Assembly: GCF_001428385.1 (NCBI RefSeq)
Contig: NZ_LMSK01000001.1
Location: forward strand, 435,355 to 499,354
DNA from: Rhodanobacter sp. Soil772
GTDB lineage: Bacteria > Pseudomonadota > Gammaproteobacteria > Xanthomonadales > Rhodanobacteraceae
DNA: 64,000 bases
Direction of reading: 5' to 3'
Shown here: positions 27,213 through 34,740 of the stretch, piece by piece
Layout of the letters: each line of letters starts with the position of its first letter
Position numbering within the stretch: position 1 is the stretch's first letter
Notes under the pieces: generated by a model
Told to the model about the DNA's origin: nothing
What the model saw: the letters and a program-made list of their open reading frames with translations, nothing else
The model's database searches: none
Translations under genes and position numbers: made by a program

Positions 27213-27572
27213 CTACAGCTCGACGATCGTCTTGAAGCCGCCGAAGAACATCCGCTTGCCATCGAACGGCAGCGCTTTCGGATCCATCATCGAGGCCAGC
27301 CGCGGGTCGGCCATCACCAGCTTGTTGATGCGGTCGCGATCCTTGCGCGAGCGGTAGACGATCCACGAGAACACCACCACCTCGCCATCCTTCAGCTTCA
27401 CCGCCTGCGGGAACGAGGTGAGCTTGCCCGGGTGGACGTCGTCGGCGACGCACTCGACGTATGCCAGCGCACCATGCTCGCGCCAGACCTTGCCTGCCTT
27501 GCGGGCCATCGTGCGGTAAGCCGCCAGGTTCTGCTGCGGAACGGGTACCACGAAACCATCGACGTAGCTCAT
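27213..27572 (-). CDS. DUF1428 protein
   Basis: A 119-residue protein of the DUF1428 (YbaA-like) family, recognised by SYVDGFVVPVPQQNLAAYR, EHGALAYVECVADDV and the ending KRMFFGGFKTIVEL. The fold is a ferredoxin-like dimer. Function is unknown. It is the third gene of an ArsR-SRPBCC-DUF1428 cassette, 68 bases after the SRPBCC gene, and its ATG has GGGAGAA upstream on the minus strand. Confidence 0.85.
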   Translation of the reverse strand: MSYVDGFVVPVPQQNLAAYRTMARKAGKVWREHGALAYVECVADDVHPGKLTSFPQAVKLKDGEVVVFSWIVYRSRKDRDRINKLVMADPRLASMMDPKALPFDGKRMFFGGFKTIVEL

Positions 27573-27640
27573 GAGCGTTCTCCCGTGGGTGATGCCGGCC
27601 AGCACCGGTGATTCGGGATGAGTCACCGGGTGCGTGCCGT

Positions 27641-28207
27641 TCAGTGATCGTGCGGCGAGTCTTTGTCGGCGATGTGCAACTCCGCTGCGTAGGCGTCGCG
27701 CAATCCGGCCCAGCCATGGGTCAGCGCGGTCTCGCCGATGATCGGCGCGATCGGCCGGCCCTGCAGCAGGCGTTCGGCCACGAACAGGCACAGGTGCCAG
27801 CCGGCGGCGACCTTGGGGATCCAGTCGCGGTCGCGAATGGTCTGGCGCAGGGTCAGCCGCGTGCCACCCGCACTCGGCTCCAGTTCCCAGCGCAGCACAC
27901 TGCGGCCGAACTGTTCCAGCTGCCAGCTGTATTCCAGCACGCGCGGCGGCTCGGCGCGGGTCACCGTGGTGGGGATGTCGGGCTGCTCGCTGTCGAGCAT
28001 GCTCAGGCTGGCGTCGCCGACCTCGCCGAGGTTGCGGTTCGCGGTATACGGCGACCAGGCGCGCAAGTGGGTGGGGTCGGTGAGCACGTCCCATACGCGT
28101 TCGGGCGGTTGCGGCAACTCGCGCACGAAGACCAGGGTCCAGCCGTCGGCGTCGCGTCGGCAATCGACCTGGGCCAGCGGTCCGGTGTCGAAATCGGATG
28201 AAGTCAT
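27641..28207 (-). CDS. SRPBCC / AHSA1-type protein, ArsR partner
   Basis: A 188-residue START-like protein with the signature LVFVRELPQPPERVWDVLTD and HLRAWSPY near the N-terminus and a long C-terminal helix (GETALTHGWAGLRDAYAAEL). It is directly downstream of an ArsR-family repressor (7-base gap), a very common pairing in which the SRPBCC protein is the regulated product. Ligand unknown. It shares the fold with the gene at 5374 but is clearly diverged from it. Confidence 0.82.
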   Translation of the reverse strand: MTSSDFDTGPLAQVDCRRDADGWTLVFVRELPQPPERVWDVLTDPTHLRAWSPYTANRNLGEVGDASLSMLDSEQPDIPTTVTRAEPPRVLEYSWQLEQFGRSVLRWELEPSAGGTRLTLRQTIRDRDWIPKVAAGWHLCLFVAERLLQGRPIAPIIGETALTHGWAGLRDAYAAELHIADKDSPHDH

Positions 28208-28214
28208 GCTGGGG

Positions 28215-28613
28215 TTACCTCCCGGGTTTGCGCGCGCGTGATGGGCGCGAGGCGGTTTTTTTCTTTGTGGCCGCGGCTGGTGTCGCGTCGGCGAAGTGGA
28301 GTGCGCGCAGATAGTCCTCCAGCCGGTCGAGGCGCTGTTCCCACATCGTGCGGTACTGCTGTACCCAGTCGGCCACCTCGCGCAGCGGCTGCGGCTGCAG
28401 CCGGCACGGCCTCCACTGCGCCTCGCGGCTGCGCGCGACCAGGCCGGCGCGTTCGAGCACTTTCAGGTGCTTGGTGATCGCCGGCAGGGTGACGTCGAAC
28501 GGCTGCGCCAGTTCGGTGACCGAGGCCTGGCCCGAGGCGAGGCGGGCCAGGATGGCGCGGCGGGTCGGGTCGGCGAGAGCGGCGAACGTGGCGCTGAGCG
28601 GGTCGGTCGACAT
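28215..28613 (-). CDS. ArsR-family HTH transcriptional regulator
   Basis: A 132-residue winged-helix repressor. The helix-turn-helix runs from ATFAALADPTRRAILARLA through VTLPAITKHLKVLERAGLV, and CRLQPQPLREVADWV is the following wing and helix. It lacks the CxC metal site of true arsenic sensors, so it belongs to the metal-independent group linked with SRPBCC genes. The tail is rich in Lys, Arg and Ala. The ATG at 28613 starts the conserved part (STDPLSATFAALADPTRR); a longer 28676 start runs into the AT-rich promoter. It probably represses its own operon from the palindrome at 28630. Confidence 0.87.
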   Translation of the reverse strand: MSTDPLSATFAALADPTRRAILARLASGQASVTELAQPFDVTLPAITKHLKVLERAGLVARSREAQWRPCRLQPQPLREVADWVQQYRTMWEQRLDRLEDYLRALHFADATPAAATKKKTASRPSRARKPGR

Positions 28614-28629
28614 GTCCGGAAACTTTGTA

Positions 28630-28640
28630 GTTAATTTAAC
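28630..28640 (-). promoter_or_regulatory. Palindromic operator candidate for ArsR cassette
   Basis: GTTAATTTAAC is an 11-base perfect palindrome about a central base. It lies 17 bases before the ArsR start codon in a short AT-rich island (28621-28660). On the minus strand TTGTAT and TAACTA, 17 bases apart, could be the -35 and -10 and would overlap it. This placement fits autorepression. Confidence 0.5.
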
Positions 28641-28753
28641 GATTGGTAAAATACAAACGGCCGAGATGGTTGTCAATTGCCGGCCCTCCGCGGCATGCCG
28701 CAGGCGTTGACGGCACGCGCCACGACGCTTATGGCATCGGGATGCGCCTTGCC

Positions 28754-28767
28754 CTGATCCGGATCAA
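28754..28767 (+). promoter_or_regulatory. FNR/Anr box of the cbb3-like operon
   Basis: CTGATCCGGATCAA matches the FNR/Anr/Dnr consensus TTGAT-N4-ATCAA in 9 of 10 defined positions. It is centred at 28760.5. A TACGGT hexamer at 28790-28795 would place the transcription start near 28802 and the box at -41.5, the classical class II activation position. The oxidase gene starts at 28851. Confidence 0.72.
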
Positions 28768-28850
28768 GGCCGCGGCAGATGGTCGGTTGTACGGTGACAC
28801 GGCAACGACGCCCGGGTGGACGCCGCACCTACCAACCGAAGGGCGAGGCG

Positions 28851-30266
28851 ATGCAGACAGGCGTCACGGCGCATCATTCCGTAGCGGGCGATCAGGACGA
28901 CCGCGCACTGGTCGCGGTATTCAGTGCCTACATAGTAAGTGCCACACTCTGGCTGCTGTTTGCCACCGGCGTGGGCCTGTTGCTGGCGTTCAAGTTCGGC
29001 GCGCCGGAATTTGGTTCCGGTGCCTGGTTGACGTTTGGGCGGCTGCGGCCGATCCACGCCAACGCCACGTTCTACGGTTTCGCCAGCATCGTGCTGGTCG
29101 GGCTGGGTTATTACGTCGCCGCGCGCAGCAGCGGCACGCGGTTGTACAGCGCGAAGCTGGCGTGGATCGGACTGGCGTTGTTCAACCTGGCCGCGGTGGC
29201 CGGCACCATCGCGCTGGATATAGGCTACAACGATGGCGACCTGGAATACCGTGAATGGCCGTGGCCGATCCGGCTGATTTTCCTGGCCGCCCTGGTGGTC
29301 ACCGCATGGAACCTGATCGGCACAGTCGCGCGGCGCACCAGCGAGGACATCTATCTGTCCAACTGGTACATCATCGGCGGCACGTTGTGGACCTGCATCA
29401 TCGCGGTGGTGGCGGTCCTGCCGTGGTATCAGTACGGGCTGGGTCAGGTCGCCGTGTCCGGCTTCTACATGCACAACGCGGTCGGCATGTGGTTCACGCC
29501 GCTGGCGCTGGGCATCTTCTATTACGCGTTGCCGAAGCTGCTGAGCCGGCCGATCTACTCCTATGCGCTGGGCGTGTTCGCGTTCTGGACCAACCTGCTG
29601 TTCTACCCGATCATCGGTTCGCACCACTTCCTGTTCAGTCCGCTGCCGTGGTGGCTGCAGACCACCGCGATCGTGTTCAGCGTGGCGATGCTGGTGCCGG
29701 TGTGGGGCGGCAGCGCGAACTACCTGCTGACCATGCGCGGGCGCACCCGCGACATGGTGCATTCGTACCCGCTGATGTTCATCTTCGTCGGCGTGATGGG
29801 CTACCTGACCGGCTCCACCCAGGGCACGCTGGAAGCGTTCCGCTCGCTGCAGGAAGTGTGGCATCTGACCAATTTCACGGTCGGCCATTCGCACCTGACC
29901 ATGTACGGCTTCGTGGCGTTCGCGGTGTGGGGCGGCGTCTACGCGCTGCTGCCGCTGGCCACCGGCAAGCATGCCGGCACGCTGGGCTTGGCGATGCACT
30001 TCTGGATGGCGCTGGTGGGCAGTTTCATCTACGTCATTTCGTTGTCGATCGGAGGCACCATCCAGGGGTTGGACTGGATCCATGGCCTGCCGTTCATCCA
30101 GTCGGTGGTCGACATGCAGAGCTATTACGTCTGGCGCGGCGTGGGCGGCTCGTTGATGTTCCTCAGCCATATCGTGTTTGCGTGGAACGTCTGGCGCATG
30201 TGCTACGGGCAGGGTGTCGAAGCACAGCCGCTGCAAGCCTTGCATGGCAAGGAGGCGGTGGCATGA
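28851..30266 (+). CDS. ccoN: cbb3-type cytochrome c oxidase catalytic subunit (CcoN-like)
   Basis: A 471-residue, about 12-helix haem-copper oxidase subunit I of the C family. The expected ligands are at family-typical spacing: His69 (IHANATFYGF) and His348 for low-spin haem b, His346 (GHSHLT) for haem b3, and His208 (YMHNAVG), His258 and His259 (GSHH) for CuB. Tyr252 is six residues before the His pair, the position of the cross-linked Tyr of cbb3 enzymes. It should reduce O2 to water with high affinity in the inner membrane. The helices around these motifs diverge from canonical CcoN. The ATG at 28851 follows AGGGCGAGG. Its stop overlaps the next start (ATGA). Confidence 0.88.
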   Translation: MQTGVTAHHSVAGDQDDRALVAVFSAYIVSATLWLLFATGVGLLLAFKFGAPEFGSGAWLTFGRLRPIHANATFYGFASIVLVGLGYYVAARSSGTRLYSAKLAWIGLALFNLAAVAGTIALDIGYNDGDLEYREWPWPIRLIFLAALVVTAWNLIGTVARRTSEDIYLSNWYIIGGTLWTCIIAVVAVLPWYQYGLGQVAVSGFYMHNAVGMWFTPLALGIFYYALPKLLSRPIYSYALGVFAFWTNLLFYPIIGSHHFLFSPLPWWLQTTAIVFSVAMLVPVWGGSANYLLTMRGRTRDMVHSYPLMFIFVGVMGYLTGSTQGTLEAFRSLQEVWHLTNFTVGHSHLTMYGFVAFAVWGGVYALLPLATGKHAGTLGLAMHFWMALVGSFIYVISLSIGGTIQGLDWIHGLPFIQSVVDMQSYYVWRGVGGSLMFLSHIVFAWNVWRMCYGQGVEAQPLQALHGKEAVA

Positions 30267-31264
30267 ACAAGTTGCTGCTGGTTGCCGGTGGCTCGACCCT
30301 GGTCTACGCGTGTCTCGCGTTGATGATGGGTGTGTTGCCGGGGATCGAATTGTCGAAGACACCGGCCGGCCAGGGCGTGCAACCGCTGACCGCGCTGCAG
30401 GCCGAGGGCCGCGATGTTTATGTGGCCAACGGTTGCAGCTATTGCCACACGCAACAGGTGCGCCCGCTGGGGCAGGACAAGGTATTTGGCCGTCCCTCCA
30501 TGGCCGGCGATTTCAAGTACCAGACGCCGGAACTGCTGGGTTCCGAACGCACCGGGCCGGACCTGACCAACATCGGCGTGCGCCAGCCCAGCGCGGTGTG
30601 GCAATACATCCACCTGTACAACCCGCGTGCGGTGGTGCCCGAGTCGATCATGCCGTCGTTCAACTGGTTGTTCGACGTGGTTGCCAGGGCACCGGTCGGG
30701 GTGGCGCCGGTGCCGCTGCCGAAGGCGTATGCGCCGGCGCAAGGCGTGGTGGTGCCGACGCGCAAGGCGGAAGCCTTGATTGCCTACCTGGCTTCGCTGA
30801 AGCAGCCGGCCTTGTCGGAGGCGGACATGGCGATGGGCGGGCAGGCGATGGCCGGCGTGGCCGGTCCGGTGACAACGGGTTCGGCCAGCAGCGCGCCGGC
30901 AACGGCCGCGGCAACCCCGGCGGCCGGCTACGATGCGGCCAGGGGTGCGGCACTCTTCACCGCCCACTGCGCCGCCTGTCATCAGGCCGATGGCGAAGGT
31001 CTGCCGGGCGCGTTTCCACCGCTCAAGGGCAATGCCGCCGTCAACGATGATGACGCGGGCAAGCACATCGATGTCGTGCTGCATGGACTGAGCAATACGA
31101 AGGTGGGTGGCGTGGTGTACAGCAGCGCGATGCCCCCGTTCGCCGATACGCTCGGCGACGCGGAGATCGCCGACATCATCGATTACGAACGCAGCTCGTG
31201 GGGCAATCACGGCAAACCGGTCACGCCGGGGCAGGTGGTGACCGCACGGGCAGCAGCGAAATGA
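30263..31264 (+). CDS. CcoO-like cytochrome c subunit fused to a second cytochrome c domain
   Basis: A 333-residue membrane-anchored dihaem cytochrome c. One N-terminal helix (about 4-25) is followed by a CcoO-like domain with haem site CSYCH (58-62), GSERTGPDLTN, and MPSF with Met130 as likely axial ligand. After an Ala/Thr-rich linker (about 195-225) comes a second class I domain with CAACH (236-240) and MPPF (Met290). This replaces the separate CcoO and CcoP chains of a standard cbb3 oxidase: the extra haem domain is C-terminal to CcoO, and only two haems are present in total. It overlaps the ccoN-like gene by four bases and should deliver electrons to it. Confidence 0.87.
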   Translation: MNKLLLVAGGSTLVYACLALMMGVLPGIELSKTPAGQGVQPLTALQAEGRDVYVANGCSYCHTQQVRPLGQDKVFGRPSMAGDFKYQTPELLGSERTGPDLTNIGVRQPSAVWQYIHLYNPRAVVPESIMPSFNWLFDVVARAPVGVAPVPLPKAYAPAQGVVVPTRKAEALIAYLASLKQPALSEADMAMGGQAMAGVAGPVTTGSASSAPATAAATPAAGYDAARGAALFTAHCAACHQADGEGLPGAFPPLKGNAAVNDDDAGKHIDVVLHGLSNTKVGGVVYSSAMPPFADTLGDAEIADIIDYERSSWGNHGKPVTPGQVVTARAAAK

Positions 31265-31337
31265 GGTCGGTCCGGGTGGACCCGATGCGGACGAAGCCCG
31301 GCCGAATGAAGTCAGTACAGATCCGGCGGAGGTCGCC

Positions 31338-31502
31338 ATGCATCATCATCTGATCGGTCCGTTCTGGGGCAATGTCGCCATCATTGGCATTGCCGGGGCG
31401 ATTACCGTGGCGTGTTTCGTGGCGATGTTCTGGATGCTGCTGCGTCCGGGCGAGACCGATCGCCGCCACCCCAAATACGCGGTGCTGCGCGATGACCGCT
31501 GA
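31338..31502 (+). CDS. 54-residue membrane peptide of the oxidase operon
   Basis: A small ORF starting with MHHH and ending RDDR, with one membrane helix (about residues 9-37) and a charged C-terminal tail (PGETDRRHPKYAVLRDD). AGGTCG lies just upstream. Its position, size and topology recall CcoQ, the small subunit of cbb3 oxidases, but I see no clear sequence match. It overlaps the next ORF by 11 bases, which supports translation. Likely an assembly or stability subunit of the oxidase. Confidence 0.65.
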   Translation: MHHHLIGPFWGNVAIIGIAGAITVACFVAMFWMLLRPGETDRRHPKYAVLRDDR

Positions 31503-32007
31503 GCGAGAAATGACCGTAGATATTGCAGCAGGTGCGGAGAAAGCGGGCGTGGCCAAGCCGCATGTGCGGGTGTATCTGGATGGCAGTCCGCAGCCGATCA
31601 TCGACCGCGAGCTGCCGACCGACATCACGCTCGATACGCAAAGCATGGAGGACGGCGCGCATCGGTTGGTGATCCGCGCCGAGGGCCAGAACGGGCGCGA
31701 GGGTGTCGAGGAGATTCCGTTCGTGGTGCACAACGGCCCGGGCATCACGGTCTCGGGCCTGCGGCCGAACTCGGTGCGCCGCGGCAAGGTGCGCTTCACC
31801 ATCGACGCGTTCAGCGCCGACGATCCGTTCGACCCGCGCCGCGCCGAGGCGCGTTCGCAGATCCCGGTGTGGGTGTGGGTGATGTGCCTGTTCGTGGTGG
31901 CTTGGGCCGTGTGGTACGCCGCGCGCATGTGGGACGTGCCGGCGCCGTATGCGAGTACGCCGACCTACATGCACGAGGCCGCCGCGGAGGCGCCGACGGC
32001 AAAATAG
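31492..32007 (+). CDS. Ig-like, C-terminally membrane-anchored protein of the oxidase operon
   Basis: A 171-residue protein with no N-terminal signal. Residues about 22-125 form a beta-rich domain (VRVYLDGSPQPIIDRELPTD, DGAHRLVIRAEGQNGREG, ITVSGLRPNSVRRGKVRF) of Ig/cadherin type, and a helix near residues 129-147 (IPVWVWVMCLFVVAWAVWY) anchors it. The topology is the reverse of FixH/CcoH, whose helix is N-terminal. It is likely a fourth oxidase subunit or assembly factor. The start at 31492 overlaps the small peptide gene; an ATG at 31510 is an alternative. The gene converges with the NO reductase gene. Confidence 0.68.
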   Translation: MTAEREMTVDIAAGAEKAGVAKPHVRVYLDGSPQPIIDRELPTDITLDTQSMEDGAHRLVIRAEGQNGREGVEEIPFVVHNGPGITVSGLRPNSVRRGKVRFTIDAFSADDPFDPRRAEARSQIPVWVWVMCLFVVAWAVWYAARMWDVPAPYASTPTYMHEAAAEAPTAK

Positions 32008-32040
32008 CCGCCGGCGTGCGAGGTGTGCGGGCCCGCGGGG

Positions 32041-34332
32041 TCAGCCGGCTTGTCGGTGTATTCCCAGCCAGCCCTTGATTGCCGCGATGGTCAGCGGGAT
32101 CGCGCCGAAGATGATGAAGACCAGGTCGCCGGGCAGGCGCATCCACTCGATCAGGTGCGAGCGCGGGCTGCCGATGAAATCGAGCGAGCGGGCGTGCCAG
32201 TAGCCGTGCTGCACCACGTCCCATACCTGCAACACGCCACTGGGAAACAGGCTGAACACCACCATCATGGCGAGGCCGACGTTGGTGCCCCAGAAGCCGA
32301 CCCTGACGTATTTCTCCATGCCGGCCCAGCGCTCGTCGCTGCTGGTCTGGCGCAGCGTGAACACCATCAGCGCCAGCGCCAGCATGCCGAACACGCCCAT
32401 CATCGCGGCGTGGCCGTGGTTCGGCGTGAGCTGGGTGCCGACTTCGTAGTAGCTGACGATCGGCAGGTTGATCAGGAAACCGAAGATGCCGGCGCCGACG
32501 AAGTTCCACACGCCCACCGCGATCAGGAAGTAGAACGTCCACTTGTGCGGTATCGCGAGCGACTTGCCGCAGATGTCGCATTGGCCGCGGGTGGTGTGCA
32601 CGAAATCCCACGCATCCAGCGTGAGCAGGGTCAGCGGCACCACCTCCAGTACCGAGACCATCGCCGACATCGCCATGTTGACGCTGGTCTGGCCGGTGAA
32701 ATACCAGTGATGGCCGGTGCCGATCAGGCCGCCGAGGAAGTACAGGATGCCGTCGAGGTAGATCACCCGCAGCGCTACATTGCGGCGGGTCAGGCCCAGC
32801 TGGTAGAAGGTCAGCGCCACCACCGTGGTGGCGAAGAATTCGAAGAAGCCCTCGACCCACAGATGGATGATCCAGAAGCGCCAGGTATCGACCACGGTGT
32901 AGTTGGTCTTCGCGCCGAAGAACAGCGCCGGGATGTAGAACACCGGGATCGCCACCGCGGCGAACAGGAACATCTTCACCAGTGGTTTCGATTCCGGGTT
33001 GGCCAGCGTGCGCGACCGCACCAGCAGCCACAGCATGGCGAACCACGCCAGCAGGCCGATCACCAGCAGGAACTGCCAGATCCGGCCCAGTTCGAGGAAC
33101 TCCCAGCCCTGGTTGCCCAGCCAGAACCACCACTTGCCGAGCATCTGCGAAATGCCCAGCCATTCGCCGAGCAGGCTGCCGCCGATCACCAGCACGAACG
33201 CGCCGAACAGCAGGTGCACCGACGGGGCGAACCAGCGTGGCTCGTCGTTGCGCAGCGTGCGGCCCAGGAACAGCGCGGCGGCGACATAGGCGGTGGCGAT
33301 CCAGAAGATGGCCGTCTGCAGATGCCAGGTGCGCATCAGGTTGCTGGGGAAGATCGTTTCCAGCTGGAAGCCATAGAAGCTGCCCGGATCGGCGCGGTAA
33401 TGCGCCACCGCGCCGCCGACCAGGGTCTGCATCAGGAACAGCAGCGCCACCGCCACGAAGAACTTCACCAGCGCACGCTGGCCGGGACTGGCCGCGCCCG
33501 GCAGCAGGTGCGGGTGGATGTGCTGGCCGCGGCTGATCCAGCCGAGGTAGTCGAACTTGCCGAACATCAGCAGTACCACGGCGATGCCGGCCAGCAGCAC
33601 GATCAGGCTCAGCGCGCTCCACAGCAGCGCACCCGGCACCGCGATGTTGCCGACGTCGGGGTCGTACGGAAAATTGTTGGTGTACGAGTAGTTTTCGCCG
33701 GGGCGGTTCGCCACCGAAGCCCAGGCGGCCCAGCTCACGAACGCGCTGAACTGGTGCAGCTCGGTGGGGTCGGTGATCAGCCCCGCCTTGAGCCCGCCGT
33801 TACGCTCCGGATGCAGGAAATAGTCGGTCCAGTAAGAGACCTGCTGGCGATAGGCTGCGGTTTCCGGCGCGGTCAGCTGCAAGGTGCCACTGGCGGCGTC
33901 GTAGCGGTTGGTCTTCAATTCGACAGCCGTTTCCGCGCGCACCGCCGCGCGCTGGCCGGGAGTCAGCGCTGACAGCGGTTGCCGGTATTGCTGTTGTGCG
34001 ATCGCCGCCGCGGTGTCTTCGCCGATACGGTGCAGCGCCTCGGCCGAGTAATCCGGCCCGAGGTAGGCGCCGTGGCCCCAGATGCTGCCGTTGTCCATCA
34101 ACCCGTATTTCAGGAAGACTGCCTGGCCCTCGCTGATGTCGTCGCCGCTGAACAGGCGGTTGCCCTGCGCGTCCACCACCTGGGCCGGGATGGGTGGAGC
34201 ATTGCGATAAGCCAGCGAGGTAATCGTGAGCAACCCGGCGAAACCCAGCACCATCACGATCAGCACCGTGCGCAGCCACCAGGGCGACAGTTCGGGGTCC
34301 TCCGGGGTCAATGGCTGGGCAGCAGTGCTCAT
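32041..34332 (-). CDS. norB: Quinol-dependent nitric oxide reductase (qNOR)
   Basis: A 763-residue single-subunit NO reductase of the NorZ type. An N-terminal extension (about 45-230) replaces the cytochrome c subunit of cNOR and has no CxxCH motif, which fits direct electron supply from quinol. The 12-helix NorB core follows, with WIIHLWVEGFFEFFATT, GTGHHWYFTG and LTPNHGHAAMMGVFGM carrying the haem and FeB histidines and glutamates. It reduces 2 NO to N2O at the inner membrane and serves denitrification or NO detoxification. A CDIC pair sits in one loop (RGQCDICGK). The ATG at 34332 begins just before the first helix. Confidence 0.93.
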   Translation of the reverse strand: MSTAAQPLTPEDPELSPWWLRTVLIVMVLGFAGLLTITSLAYRNAPPIPAQVVDAQGNRLFSGDDISEGQAVFLKYGLMDNGSIWGHGAYLGPDYSAEALHRIGEDTAAAIAQQQYRQPLSALTPGQRAAVRAETAVELKTNRYDAASGTLQLTAPETAAYRQQVSYWTDYFLHPERNGGLKAGLITDPTELHQFSAFVSWAAWASVANRPGENYSYTNNFPYDPDVGNIAVPGALLWSALSLIVLLAGIAVVLLMFGKFDYLGWISRGQHIHPHLLPGAASPGQRALVKFFVAVALLFLMQTLVGGAVAHYRADPGSFYGFQLETIFPSNLMRTWHLQTAIFWIATAYVAAALFLGRTLRNDEPRWFAPSVHLLFGAFVLVIGGSLLGEWLGISQMLGKWWFWLGNQGWEFLELGRIWQFLLVIGLLAWFAMLWLLVRSRTLANPESKPLVKMFLFAAVAIPVFYIPALFFGAKTNYTVVDTWRFWIIHLWVEGFFEFFATTVVALTFYQLGLTRRNVALRVIYLDGILYFLGGLIGTGHHWYFTGQTSVNMAMSAMVSVLEVVPLTLLTLDAWDFVHTTRGQCDICGKSLAIPHKWTFYFLIAVGVWNFVGAGIFGFLINLPIVSYYEVGTQLTPNHGHAAMMGVFGMLALALMVFTLRQTSSDERWAGMEKYVRVGFWGTNVGLAMMVVFSLFPSGVLQVWDVVQHGYWHARSLDFIGSPRSHLIEWMRLPGDLVFIIFGAIPLTIAAIKGWLGIHRQAG

Positions 34333-34553
34333 GGAGCTTTCCCTTCGATGGTGTGTGGGCGAGTATCCGGTGGTGACAGGGGCACAGTTGCCCGCCGGTG
34401 CCGGAATCGGGCCATGGTCTGCGCAGGTTTTCCCCGAGTTGTCACGGCCAGCATTTTCTTCTTCCCGTGCACGACATGTGAACAGGGCGGGCCGGATTGG
34501 CCGTCCATCATCCGGTCGAGGCGAACTGGGGGCGCCACAAAACAGGCGAGCCG

Positions 34554-34570
34554 GCGTACGCCGCGTACGC
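34554..34570. promoter_or_regulatory. Tandem GCGTACGC palindromes
   Basis: Two identical self-complementary octamers, GCGTACGC at 34554-34561 and 34563-34570, are separated by one C. The nine-base period is close to one helical turn, so a dimeric regulator could bind both. The site lies about 220 bases from norB and 170 from the TenA-like gene. Confidence 0.4.
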
Positions 34571-34697
34571 CCCGGGGCATGGCCTGTGCGACAGGAGCCG
34601 CCACCACAATGACTATGCATCAAGGAATTTCGGCATCGCCCGCGATGCCGGATCACGGCCGGTACGGGAGGCTTTGCACTGCCTGCCGGCCATCAGC

Positions 34698-34715
34698 GCT
34701 GCAGTCGACTGCAGC
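34698..34715. promoter_or_regulatory. Perfect 18-base palindrome before the TenA-like gene
   Basis: GCTGCAGTCGACTGCAGC is fully self-complementary and ends 25 bases before the ATG at 34741, just ahead of the ribosome-binding site. It could be an operator for a dimeric repressor. As it has no loop, a hairpin role in RNA is less likely. Confidence 0.45.
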
Positions 34716-34740
34716 TCCATTGACGACCGAGGTGAATCAA

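Larger units (their letters stand above)
34333..34740. other. Divergent regulatory region, norB / TenA-like gene
   Basis: A 408-base region between two divergent starts. It holds two tandem GCGTACGC palindromes (34554-34570), an NsrR-type half-site ATGCAT (34615-34620) and a perfect 18-base palindrome (34698-34715). A clean FNR box is absent. No ORF here looks real. Confidence 0.6.

Noticed and set aside
34381..34420. Possible sigma 54 promoter for norB on the minus strand (GGCAC...GGCA)
   Set aside because: The spacing between the GG and GC elements is one base short, and no NorR-type activator gene or site is nearby.
34610..34623. TGAC...ATCAA resembling an FNR/Dnr box in the norB region
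   Set aside because: The half-sites are five bases apart instead of four and the left half is poor. The overlapping ATGCAT may be an NsrR half-site, but only one half is present.
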